Shown here in pieces: positions 48,343 to 57,100 of a stretch of 64,000 nucleotides of DNA. The DNA comes from Pyxidicoccus sp. MSG2. Lineage in GTDB: Bacteria > Myxococcota > Myxococcia > Myxococcales > Myxococcaceae. The notes under the pieces are model-generated. The model ran no database searches. It had not been told where the DNA came from and saw nothing but the letters and a program-made list of their open reading frames with translations. A program made the position numbers and the translations under genes. Position 1 is the first letter of the stretch, and each line of letters starts with the position of its first letter. The stretch lies in contig NZ_JAPNKC010000001.1 of assembly GCF_026626705.1 (NCBI RefSeq), forward strand, positions 12,091,001 through 12,155,000, in the 5' to 3' direction.

Positions 48343-51300
48343 ATGGACGGGAGCACCGTCGAGAGCGGTATTGGTCTGTCTTCAGCTCAGAACCAGCAAT
48401 CCCTGCTGGAGCCCATCGCAATCATTGGCATGGGCTGCCGGTTTCCTGGGGCGAGCCGGCCCGAGGCCTTCTGGAAGATGCTGACGGGCGGCGTGGATGC
48501 CGTCGGTGAGATTCCGAAGGACCGCTGGGACATCTCCACGTTCTACGACGCGTCACCCGACCGGCCGGGGAAGGCGACCACGAAGTGGGGGGGCTTCGTG
48601 AATCAGCCGCTGGGGGCGTTCGACGCCCTCTTCTTCGGAATGTCGCCGCGCGAGGCCGCCTACCTGGACCCGATGCAGCGGTGGCTGCTGGAGGTGGCGT
48701 GGGAGGCGATGGAGGACGCGGGCTTCAAGCCTGAGTCGCTGGCGGGCAGCAAGACGGGCGTCTTCGTGGGCGCCTTCACGGTGGACGCCTCCATCTTCCA
48801 GCTCCAGCCGAGCAACGCGGAGCTCCTCGGGCCCCACAGCGGCACGGGCACGGCGATGACCATGGTGTCCAACCGCCTGTCCTACTGGTTCGACCTTCGC
48901 GGGCCCAGCGTGTCGCTGGACACGGCGTGCTCGTCCTCGCTCGTGGCGGTGCACCTGGCCTGCCAGAGCCTCTGGAGCGGCGAGTCCACGCTGGCGCTGG
49001 CGGGAGGCGCCTCCGCCATCTTCCAGCCCGGCTACACCGTGTCCGAGTCCAAGGCGGGCATGCTGTCGCCGGACGGGCGCTGCAAGACGTTCGACTCGCG
49101 CGCCAACGGCTACGTGCGCGGTGAGGGCGCGGGCCTCGTGGTCCTCAAGCCCCTGTCGAAGGCGATCGCGGACGGCGACTCCATCTACGCCGTCATCCGC
49201 GGCACGGCGGCCAACCAGGACGGCCGCACCAACGGCATCACCGTCCCCAACGGGGAGGCCCAGAAGGCGGTGGCCCGCGAGGCGCTGAGGCGCTCCGGCC
49301 TGTCGCCGCACCAGGTGCGCTACATCGAGGCGCACGGCACCGGCACGCCGGTGGGCGACCCGATTGAAGCGCGCGCGCTGGGCGAGGTGTTCGGCCAGGG
49401 GCGTGGCGAGGGCGAGCGCTGCGTGGTGGGCTCGGTGAAGACGAACATCGGCCACCTCGAGGCGGCGGCGGGCATCGCCGGGCTCATCAAGGCGGCGCTG
49501 TGCCTCAAGCACGGGCAGATTCCGCCGCACCTGCACCTGCAGCGCACCAACCCCAACATCGACTTCGACGGGCTGAAGCTGCGCGTCCCCCGCGCGCTGG
49601 AGCCCATGCCCCAGGGCGAGGGGCCGGCGGTGGTGGCGGTGAACTCCTTCGGCTTCGGCGGCACCAACGCGCACGCGGTGCTCTCCGAGGCGCCGCCGGC
49701 GCAGCAGGCCGCGGCGGACACGGTGGCCCCGGTGCAGCCGGGGCCGTCCCTGATGACGCTCTCCGCGCGCAGCCCGGAGTCGCTGCGCCAGATGGCCTCG
49801 CGGTGGAAGGAGCTGGCCCAGGCGAACGCGCACGACGGCGCGCCCGCGCTGCGTGAGCTCGCGGGCGCGGCGGCCGCGCGCCGCCAGCACCACCCGCACC
49901 GGCTGGCGCTGGTGTCGGGCTCCTACCGCGAGCTGGCGGACACGCTGGGCGGGTGGCTGGAGGGCGCGGAGCGGGCGGGCCTGTCCTCGGGGCAGGCGTC
50001 GTCGAAGGCGCGCGGGGAGCTGGCCTTCGTCTACACGGGCATGGGCCCGCAGTGGTGGGGCATGGGCCGGGCGCTCCTGGCCGCGGAGCCGGTGTTCCGG
50101 CAGGCGGTGGAGCGCTGCGACGCCATCCTGGGCCAGTGGACGGATTGGTCGCTGATGAAGGAGCTGACGGCGGACGAGTCCGTCTCGAAGATGACGGAGA
50201 CGCGCATCTCCCAGCCGGCCAACTTCGCGGTGCAGGTGGGGCTCACGGAGCTCTTGCGCTCCTGGGGCATCAACCCGTCGGCCATCGTCGGCCACAGCAC
50301 GGGCGAGGCGGCGTCCTTCTGGGCCTCGGGCGTGCTCACGCTGGAGCAGGGCTGCAACGTTGTCTACCACCGCAGCCGGCTGCAGCACCTGACGGCCGGC
50401 CAGGGCAAGCTGGTGGCGGTCGGCATCCCCTACGAGGAGGCCGTGACGCTCATCGACGGCTGCGTGGGGGTGTCCATCGCCGCGGTGAACAGCCCCAGCT
50501 CGGTGACGCTGGCGGGCGACCCGGCGGTGCTGGAGAAGCTGGTGGCCCCGCTGTCCACGCGCGGCGTCTTCGCGAAGTTCCTCAAGGTGGACGTGCCGTT
50601 CCACAGCCACTACATGGACCCGCTGCGCGACGAGCTGCTGTCGTCGCTGGCGGACCTGCGCCCGGTGCGCGCGAAGGTGCCGCTCTGGTGCACCGTGACG
50701 GGCCAGCGCGCCGCCGGCCCGGAGCTGGACGCGCATTACTGGTGGCTCAACGTGAGAGACCCGGTGCGCTTCGCGCTGGCCGCGCAGAACATGATGGCGG
50801 ACGGCTACCGCACCTTCCTGGAGATCGGCCCGCACCCGGTGCTCGGTGGCTCCATCACCGAGTGCGCCCAGCAGCGCAACTCGCCCGTGCGCACCCTGCC
50901 CACGCTCAAGCGCGGTGGGGATGACGTGCAGGGGATGCTGGGCACGGCCGGCGCGCTGTACACGCTGGGCGTGCAGCCGGACTGGGAGGGGATGTTCCCG
51001 GGCGCGGCGAAGCGCCCTACCCGGCTGCCCGCGTACGCATGGGACCGGCAGATCTACTGGCACGAGGCCGCGGAGTCCCGCGCCCAGCGCCTGGAGCCCA
51101 TCACCCACCCGCTGCTGGGCAAGCGCCAGGTGGCCCCGGTGCCGACGTGGAAGGGCCAGGTGATGCGCAACGGGCCGACGTGGCTGGAGGACCATGCCAT
51201 CCAGGGCGCGGTGGTGTTCCCCGGCGCGGGCTACCTGGAGATGGGGCTGGCGGCGCTGCGTGAGGCCACGGGGCGCGCGAGCGGCCCGGTGGAGCTGCAC

Positions 51301-54048
51301 GACATCCGCTTCCGCAACGCCCTCTTCCTGCGCGAGCCCACGACGCTGCAGACCGTGCTGGACACGGACGAGCCGCGCTTCACCGTCTACAGCCGCGCCA
51401 GCGCGGCGGACCCGAACTGGCAGCCGCACACCGAGGGCCGCTTCCGCGCCATCACCGCCCAGCCCACCGCGCCCGGGAAGCTGGCGGCGGTCCGCGCGTC
51501 CTTCGCGGGCGCCCCGGAGTCCGGCACCGCGGAGTGCTACGAGCGGCTGCGCGCCCAGCACTTCGAGTACGGCCCGCGCTTCCAGGGCATCCAGAAGCTG
51601 TCCACGCGGGGCGACGAGACGCTCGCCCTGGTGGAGCTGAAGGACACGGCGGACCTGGCCGGCCTCGAGCTGCCCCCGCCCCTGCTGGACGTCTGCTTCC
51701 AGGTGCTCATCGCCGGCTCGCTGGCGTCGGGCGCGAAGGAGGCCTCGCTCCCCGTTGGGATTGATCGGCTCTCCCTCTTCGGGCCGCTGACCGGACGGGT
51801 CTGGGTGCACGGCCGGGTGCGCAACACCAGCCGGCGGGCGATGACGGGCTCGCTGGACGTGTACGCGGAGGACGGGCGGCTGCTGGTCGCGCTGGAGGGC
51901 ATCCGCGTGCAGTCGCTGGAGGCCTCGGCCCGCTCGCACGCGACGCCGGAGATGTTCTACGAGATGACCTGGCACCCGCTGGAGAACGCCCCGGCCGCAG
52001 AGCCGGCGCGAGCCCCGGGGGCGTGGCTGGTGTTCGAGGACGGCCAGGGCCTGGGGGACAGGCTGGCCACGACGCTCGAGGCGGCGGGCGGCACCGTGGT
52101 GCGCGTGCGGCCTGCAACGGCCTACCGTGCGTCGCGGGACGGGCTGCGCTTCGAGCTGAACCCGGACAAGCGCAAGCACTTCGACCGGCTGCTGGACGAC
52201 GTGGGCAGCCGCCTGCGGCCGGACGGCGTGCTGCACCTGTGGGGCCTGGATGCACAGGCCACGCGCGAGCTGACCACGGACGGGCTGATGGAGGCCCAGG
52301 GCCCCGGCCTGGTGGCGTTGATGCACCTGACGCAGGCGCTGCAGGCGGCGGCCTGGCCGAAGCCCCCGCGCCTGTGGGTGCTCACCCGGGGCGCGAAGCA
52401 CGTGCCGGGTGACGTGCGCCCGCTGGAGGTCGCCCAGAGCCCGCTCTGGGGCTTCGCCAGCGCCCTCTTCCAGCAGGAGTTCCCGGAGCTGGCCGGCGGC
52501 GCGGTGGACCTGGACCCGTCCGCGCCCGTTGCGGAGGTGGAGCGGCTCCTCTCGCTGCTCCAGCGCCCGTCCACCGACTCCCTGGTGGCCATGCGCGGCG
52601 AGCAGCTCTGGGGCGAGCGGATGGTGCCGGCGCCGAAGGTGGCCTCGGGCTCGCTGCCGGCGCAGCTGCGTCCGGACGCCACGTACCTCATCACCGGTGG
52701 TCGTGGCGGCCTGGGGCTGGTGTTCGCCCACTGGCTGGTGAAGCGCGGGGCGCGCCGGCTGGTGCTGGCGGGCCGCACGGCGCTGCCCGACCGGCGCAGG
52801 TGGCACATGCTGGATGCGACGTCGTCCATCGGCCGGCAGGTGGCCGCGGTGCGCGAGCTGGAGGCACTGGGCGCGAGCATCCACCCGGTGGCGCTGGACG
52901 TCACCGACGAGAAGCGCATGAAGGAGTTCGTCGAGAACTTCCGCCGTGAGGGCTGGCCGTCCATCCGGGGCGTCATCCACGCGGCGGGCGTCGTCCAGCC
53001 CCGGCGCTTCGCGGACCTGGAGTCCTCCCAGCTCCGCGACACGCTGGCACCGAAGCTGGCCGGCGGGTGGAACCTGCACAAGCTGCTGGCGGAGGAGACG
53101 CTGGACTTCTTCATCCTCTGCTCGTCCGTCAACGCGCTCGGCTTCTCCATGGGCGTGGCGGACTACGCCGCCAGCAACTCCTTCCTGGACAGCCTGGCGC
53201 ACTCCCGGCGCAACCAGGGGCTGCACGCGCTCTCCGTCAACTGGAGCGCCTGGGACGAGGTGGGCATGGCCAGCGAGGAGCAGGTGGCCCACGACTTCGA
53301 GCGGCGCGGCATCATCCCCATCCGCCCGGCCCAGGGCGTGGAGGCGCTGGAGCGCAGCCTGGAGCACGACCTCCATCAGGTCGTCGTGCTGGCGGCGGAC
53401 TGGCAGCGCATCCTTCGCACCGGCTACCCGACGACGCAGCCACCGGCCATGGTTCTTCCCATCGTCGAGCAGCTCGCGGCGAGCACTCCGGCCCAGGAGG
53501 GCGAGGGACAGCAGGACGACGTGCGCGCGAAGCTCGCGGAGGCCGCGGACGACAAGTCCCGCCGGCAGGTGCTGGAGGACTTCCTGGCGGACGTGGTGGC
53601 TCGCACGCTGCGGCTGTCGAAGGAGCAGGTGGACCGGCAGCAGTTCCTCCAGGGACTGGGGCTGGACTCCATCGTCGCGGTGGAGCTGCGGCTCCAGGTG
53701 GTGAATGGCCTGGGCGTGGGCCCCACCCTCATCGAGCTGCTGCAAGGCGCGAGCGTCACGTCGCTCGCGGTCCTGCTGCTCTCGCGGCTGCAACCCGCCG
53801 CCGGAGCCACGGCCACTCCCGAGCCGGCCAAGGTGGTCCAGGCCCGGGTGGAGCCCGTGAAGGTCCAGCCCGTCGCCGCGATCGTCCGGGAGCTGCCGCC
53901 CGCGCCGCAGCCAGTCGCGGAGGTCGGTGACCTGGCGGCCACCCTGAAGGACCTGTCCCAGGAGGAGCAGGAAGCGCTCCTCCTCGCGGTGGAGCGGGAA
54001 CTCGCGCAGCAGGCGGAGCATGCCGGCGTCGAGCGTGTGACCCACTAG
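48343..54048 (+). CDS. Type I polyketide synthase, one module (KS-AT-DH-KR-ACP)
   Basis: 1901 residues from the ATG at 48343, eight bases after AGAGGGGG; an in-frame TTG at 48307 lacks a ribosome site. KS with Cys in DTACSSSL (48928-48930) and both His motifs (EAHGTGT, NIGH). AT with GHSTGE (Ser 50296-50298) and VPFHS, closer to malonyl than methylmalonyl type. DH with DHAIQGAVVFP and DVCFQ. KR with GGRGGLG and YAASN, lacking the B-type LDD. One ACP with GLGLDSI (Ser 53668-53670). No loading module or enoyl reductase. It should add one C2 unit and leave an alpha,beta-double bond. A C-terminal helical tail probably docks on the NRPS downstream. Confidence 0.96.
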   Translation: MDGSTVESGIGLSSAQNQQSLLEPIAIIGMGCRFPGASRPEAFWKMLTGGVDAVGEIPKDRWDISTFYDASPDRPGKATTKWGGFVNQPLGAFDALFFGMSPREAAYLDPMQRWLLEVAWEAMEDAGFKPESLAGSKTGVFVGAFTVDASIFQLQPSNAELLGPHSGTGTAMTMVSNRLSYWFDLRGPSVSLDTACSSSLVAVHLACQSLWSGESTLALAGGASAIFQPGYTVSESKAGMLSPDGRCKTFDSRANGYVRGEGAGLVVLKPLSKAIADGDSIYAVIRGTAANQDGRTNGITVPNGEAQKAVAREALRRSGLSPHQVRYIEAHGTGTPVGDPIEARALGEVFGQGRGEGERCVVGSVKTNIGHLEAAAGIAGLIKAALCLKHGQIPPHLHLQRTNPNIDFDGLKLRVPRALEPMPQGEGPAVVAVNSFGFGGTNAHAVLSEAPPAQQAAADTVAPVQPGPSLMTLSARSPESLRQMASRWKELAQANAHDGAPALRELAGAAAARRQHHPHRLALVSGSYRELADTLGGWLEGAERAGLSSGQASSKARGELAFVYTGMGPQWWGMGRALLAAEPVFRQAVERCDAILGQWTDWSLMKELTADESVSKMTETRISQPANFAVQVGLTELLRSWGINPSAIVGHSTGEAASFWASGVLTLEQGCNVVYHRSRLQHLTAGQGKLVAVGIPYEEAVTLIDGCVGVSIAAVNSPSSVTLAGDPAVLEKLVAPLSTRGVFAKFLKVDVPFHSHYMDPLRDELLSSLADLRPVRAKVPLWCTVTGQRAAGPELDAHYWWLNVRDPVRFALAAQNMMADGYRTFLEIGPHPVLGGSITECAQQRNSPVRTLPTLKRGGDDVQGMLGTAGALYTLGVQPDWEGMFPGAAKRPTRLPAYAWDRQIYWHEAAESRAQRLEPITHPLLGKRQVAPVPTWKGQVMRNGPTWLEDHAIQGAVVFPGAGYLEMGLAALREATGRASGPVELHDIRFRNALFLREPTTLQTVLDTDEPRFTVYSRASAADPNWQPHTEGRFRAITAQPTAPGKLAAVRASFAGAPESGTAECYERLRAQHFEYGPRFQGIQKLSTRGDETLALVELKDTADLAGLELPPPLLDVCFQVLIAGSLASGAKEASLPVGIDRLSLFGPLTGRVWVHGRVRNTSRRAMTGSLDVYAEDGRLLVALEGIRVQSLEASARSHATPEMFYEMTWHPLENAPAAEPARAPGAWLVFEDGQGLGDRLATTLEAAGGTVVRVRPATAYRASRDGLRFELNPDKRKHFDRLLDDVGSRLRPDGVLHLWGLDAQATRELTTDGLMEAQGPGLVALMHLTQALQAAAWPKPPRLWVLTRGAKHVPGDVRPLEVAQSPLWGFASALFQQEFPELAGGAVDLDPSAPVAEVERLLSLLQRPSTDSLVAMRGEQLWGERMVPAPKVASGSLPAQLRPDATYLITGGRGGLGLVFAHWLVKRGARRLVLAGRTALPDRRRWHMLDATSSIGRQVAAVRELEALGASIHPVALDVTDEKRMKEFVENFRREGWPSIRGVIHAAGVVQPRRFADLESSQLRDTLAPKLAGGWNLHKLLAEETLDFFILCSSVNALGFSMGVADYAASNSFLDSLAHSRRNQGLHALSVNWSAWDEVGMASEEQVAHDFERRGIIPIRPAQGVEALERSLEHDLHQVVVLAADWQRILRTGYPTTQPPAMVLPIVEQLAASTPAQEGEGQQDDVRAKLAEAADDKSRRQVLEDFLADVVARTLRLSKEQVDRQQFLQGLGLDSIVAVELRLQVVNGLGVGPTLIELLQGASVTSLAVLLLSRLQPAAGATATPEPAKVVQARVEPVKVQPVAAIVRELPPAPQPVAEVGDLAATLKDLSQEEQEALLLAVERELAQQAEHAGVERVTH
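48409..49690 (+). other. PKS ketosynthase domain
   Basis: Full KS: IAIIGMGCRFPGA at the N-terminus, active Cys, and both catalytic His. It is an extending KS (DTACSSSL), not a decarboxylating KSQ, and is preceded by only 22 residues, so the starter must come from a separate enzyme or acyl-CoA. Confidence 0.93.
50020..50925 (+). other. PKS acyltransferase domain
   Basis: FVYTGMGPQWWGMG start, GHSTGE nucleophile. The specificity site VPFHS aligns with HAFH (malonyl) rather than YASH (methylmalonyl). Malonyl-CoA is the best guess. Confidence 0.75.
51091..51925 (+). other. PKS dehydratase domain
   Basis: Catalytic His in DHAIQGAVVFPGAG (codon 51193) and Asp in LLDVCFQ (51688), with FEYGPRFQG between. 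Both active-site residues are present, so it should be functional. Confidence 0.88.
51955..53420 (+). other. PKS ketoreductase with structural subdomain
   Basis: A structural half-domain (51955-52660) precedes the catalytic KR with TYLITGGRGGLG (from 52681), CSSVNALG, and catalytic Tyr at 53164 and Asn at 53176. No LDD triad (the sequence is GVVQPRR), so B-type stereochemistry is not supported; the hydroxyl would anyway be removed by the DH. Confidence 0.88.
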
Positions 54049-54092
54049 CCGGGCCTTCCTGTCCCAATCCAGCAAGTCATCCACACATCGGG
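54049..54092 (+). other. Spacer between PKS and NRPS genes
   Basis: First part of the 100-base gap between the two synthase genes; no gene. The hairpin at 54093-54130 follows, and GAGAG at 54134-54138 is the weak ribosome site of the NRPS start. Confidence 0.5.
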
Positions 54093-54130
54093 GGGGCCCC
54101 CTTGGGCCCCTGCCTTGTCTGTTCTTTTTT
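54093..54130 (+). terminator. Intercistronic hairpin with T-tract between PKS and NRPS
   Basis: 7-bp stem GGGGCCC / GGGCCCC with a CCTT loop at 54093-54110, followed by a T-rich stretch that ends in TTTTTT (54125-54130). The T-run begins 15 bases after the stem, later than in a standard intrinsic terminator, so it could be a partial terminator or a processing site. Confidence 0.5.
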
Positions 54131-54148
54131 CCAGAGAGTGACGCGGAC

Positions 54149-57100
54149 ATGCAGAACTCGTTGAAGGATCGGTTGGCGGCGTTGTCTCCGGAGCAGCGGC
54201 AGCAGCTCGCGCAGCTCTTGAAGCAACAGGGTGCGCCGAGTTCGAACACGCTGTTCCCGCTCTCGCAGAACCAGTGGGGCCTGTGGTTCCTGTACCAGCT
54301 CGCCCCGGAGGCCGCCGCGTACAACGTGGCGCTGCCCATCCGCGTCCACGCGCCCGTCGAGCTGAGGGCCATGGAGCGCACCCTGGAGCGCATGGCCGCG
54401 CGCCACGCGGTGCTGCGGACGACCTACGAGACGACGGCCGAGGGCCCCCGCCAGCGGGTGAATGAGCGGCAGGGCATCGCGCTGGAGCAGCACGACGTGG
54501 CCGACGTGACGGATGCCCAGCTCTTCGTCCACATGCGCAAGAGCTACCTGCGGCCCTTCGACCTGCAGCATGGCCCGGTGGCGCGGCTGGACATCTTCTC
54601 CGTCGGGCCGGAGGACCACGTCCTGCTGCTCGTCATCCACCACATCGCCACGGACCTGTGGTCGATGGCGATGTTGCTCGAGGAGCTACAGCAGCTCTAC
54701 CGCGAGGAGACGGGCGGAGCGAAGGCGGAGCTGGCGCCGCTGCCGGTGGACTATGCGGGCTACGTGCGCCAGCAGCGGGAGATGCTGGACGGGGCGCGCG
54801 GGGCGAAGATGGAGCAGTACTGGCTGGGCGAGCTGCAGGGCGGCCCCCAGCCGCTGGACCTCCCGGCGGACCACCCTCGCCCGCCGGTGTGGACGTTCCG
54901 GGGCGCGGTGCATGAGCTGAGCTTCGGCCCGGAGCTGTCCGCCAGCGTCCGGGCGCTGGCGCGCGCCGAGGGCAAGACGGTCTTCGCGGTGATGCTCGCG
55001 GCCTGGCAGGCGCTGCTGCACCGCTACACCGGGCGCACCGACATCATGGTGGGCACGCCCATGTCGGGCCGCACGCAGCCCGACCACCAGCGGCTGTCCG
55101 GGTACCTGGTCAACTTCGTGGTGATGCGCGGCGACCTGGAAGGTGACCCCACCTTCCGCGAGCTCACGGAGCGGCTCTACCGCAAGGTGCTCGGCGCACT
55201 GGAGCACCAGGACTTCCCCTTCCACCGGCTGTCCGAGCGGCTGGGGATGAAGCCGGACTCGAGCCGCCCGCAGTTCATCGAGGCGGGCATCTCCGTGGAT
55301 GCGATGCTGCGCCTGCCCGGCCTGGGCGCGGGCTCGTCGCTGCCCGGCGAGCCGGTGCCCTTCTTCTCGCAGCAGGACGGCCAGCTCGACGTGCACCTGC
55401 ACCTGGTGGACACGGGCTACGACATGATGGGCGCGCTGCGCTACTCGGCGGACCTGTTCACGCCGGAGACCGCGGCGCGCATGGTGACGCACCTGCGCCG
55501 GCTGCTGGAGGGCATCGTCCGCAGCCCCGGCATGCGTGTGTCCGAGCTGCCGCTGCTGGCCGAGGACGAGCGCCGCCGGCTGATGGTGGACTGGAACGCC
55601 TCCGCCGTGGCCCTGCCCGGCGATCCCCTGGCACACCACGTCTTCCACCAGCAGGTGGAGCGGACGCCGGACGCACTCGCCGTCGTCGCGGGGGACGTGT
55701 CCCTCACGTACCGCCAGCTCCAGCAGCGCGCGCGCCAGCTCGGCGGGCACCTGCGCTCGCTCGGTGTCGGCGTGGAGAGCCGCGTGGCGCTGTGCCTGGA
55801 GCGCGGCAGCGCCGACCTCGTGGTGGCCATGCTCGCCACCCTGGAGGCGGGCGGCGCCTTCCTGCCGCTGGACCCGGCGCATCCGCCGGAGCGACTGGCG
55901 TACCTGCTCCAGGACTCCGCCGCGCAGGTGCTGCTGACGCACCGCGCGCTGAAGGAGAAGCTCCCCGCGCACGGCGCGGTCGTCCTGTGCCTGGACGTCG
56001 AGTCCGAGGCCCTGTCGCGGCAGGCCGAAACGGCCGCGGCCCCCGCCCTCTCGCCGGACGACCTGGCCTACGTCATCTACACGTCCGGAAGCACGGGGCG
56101 GCCCAAGGGCACGCTGCTGCACCATCGCGGCCTGGTGAACACGGCGCTGGCGGCGGCGGCCAGCCTGCGCCTGGGGCCCGGGGAGCGTGCGCTGCAGCTC
56201 GCGTCGCCGGCCTTCGACGCGTCGGTGTGGGAGGTCTTCTCCGTCCTGCTGTCCGGGGCCACGCTGGTGCTGGCGTCGCGCGAGCAGTTGATGCCGGGCG
56301 ACGAGCTCCAGGCCCTGCTGTCCGCCGAGCGCATCACCGCCATCACCTCCACGCCGACGGTGCTCTCACGCCTCCAGCCGGAGGCGCTGCCCGAGCTGCG
56401 CACGGTGGCCTCCGCAGGTGAAGCCCTGCCTCCGGCCCTGGCGCGCCGCTGGGCCGAGGGCCGCTTGATGCTGAACGCGTACGGCCCCACGGAGACGACG
56501 GTGTGCGCCTCGGTGACGCCGGGCCCGGTGGACCCGGACCGCATCACCATTGGCCGGCCGTTCGCGAACACGCGGCTGTACGTGCTGGACGCGCGGCTGC
56601 GGCCGCTGCCCGTGGGCGTGCCGGGCGAGCTGTACATCGGCGGCACGGGCGTGGCCCGGGGCTACCTGGGGCGGCCGGAGCTGACGGCGGAGCGCTTCGT
56701 CCCGGACGCCTTCGGCACGGAGCCTGGAGCGCGGCTGTACCGCACGGGCGACCGGGCCCGGTGGCTGCCAGACGGCGAGCTGGAGTACCTGGGCCGCCTG
56801 GACTTCCAGGTGAAGGTGCGCGGCATCCGCATCGAGCTGGGCGAGGTGGAGTCCGAGCTGGTGAAGCACCCCGCCGTGAGCGACGCGGTGGTGGTGGCGC
56901 GCGGGGACGCGGAGGACACGCGACTGGTGGCCTACGTCGTCGCCCCGAACGCGGACACCGCGGCCCTGCGCGCCTGGCTGCGCGAGCGCCTGCCCGAGTA
57001 CATGGTGCCCACGGCCTTCGTGGCCCTGGAGCAACTGCCGCTGACGCCCAACGGCAAGCTGGACCGCAAGGCCCTGCCCGCGCCGGAGGCGGCCCAGCCG

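Noticed and set aside
48919-48942. Possibility that the PKS KS is a decarboxylating KSQ loading domain
   Set aside because: The active site is Cys (DTACSSSL), not Gln, so it is an extending KS.
48553-54393. Long open frame on the minus strand across the whole PKS gene
   Set aside because: It mirrors a well-supported PKS on the plus strand, has no recognisable domain and an Arg/His/Leu/Gln-rich composition typical of antisense frames in GC-rich genes.
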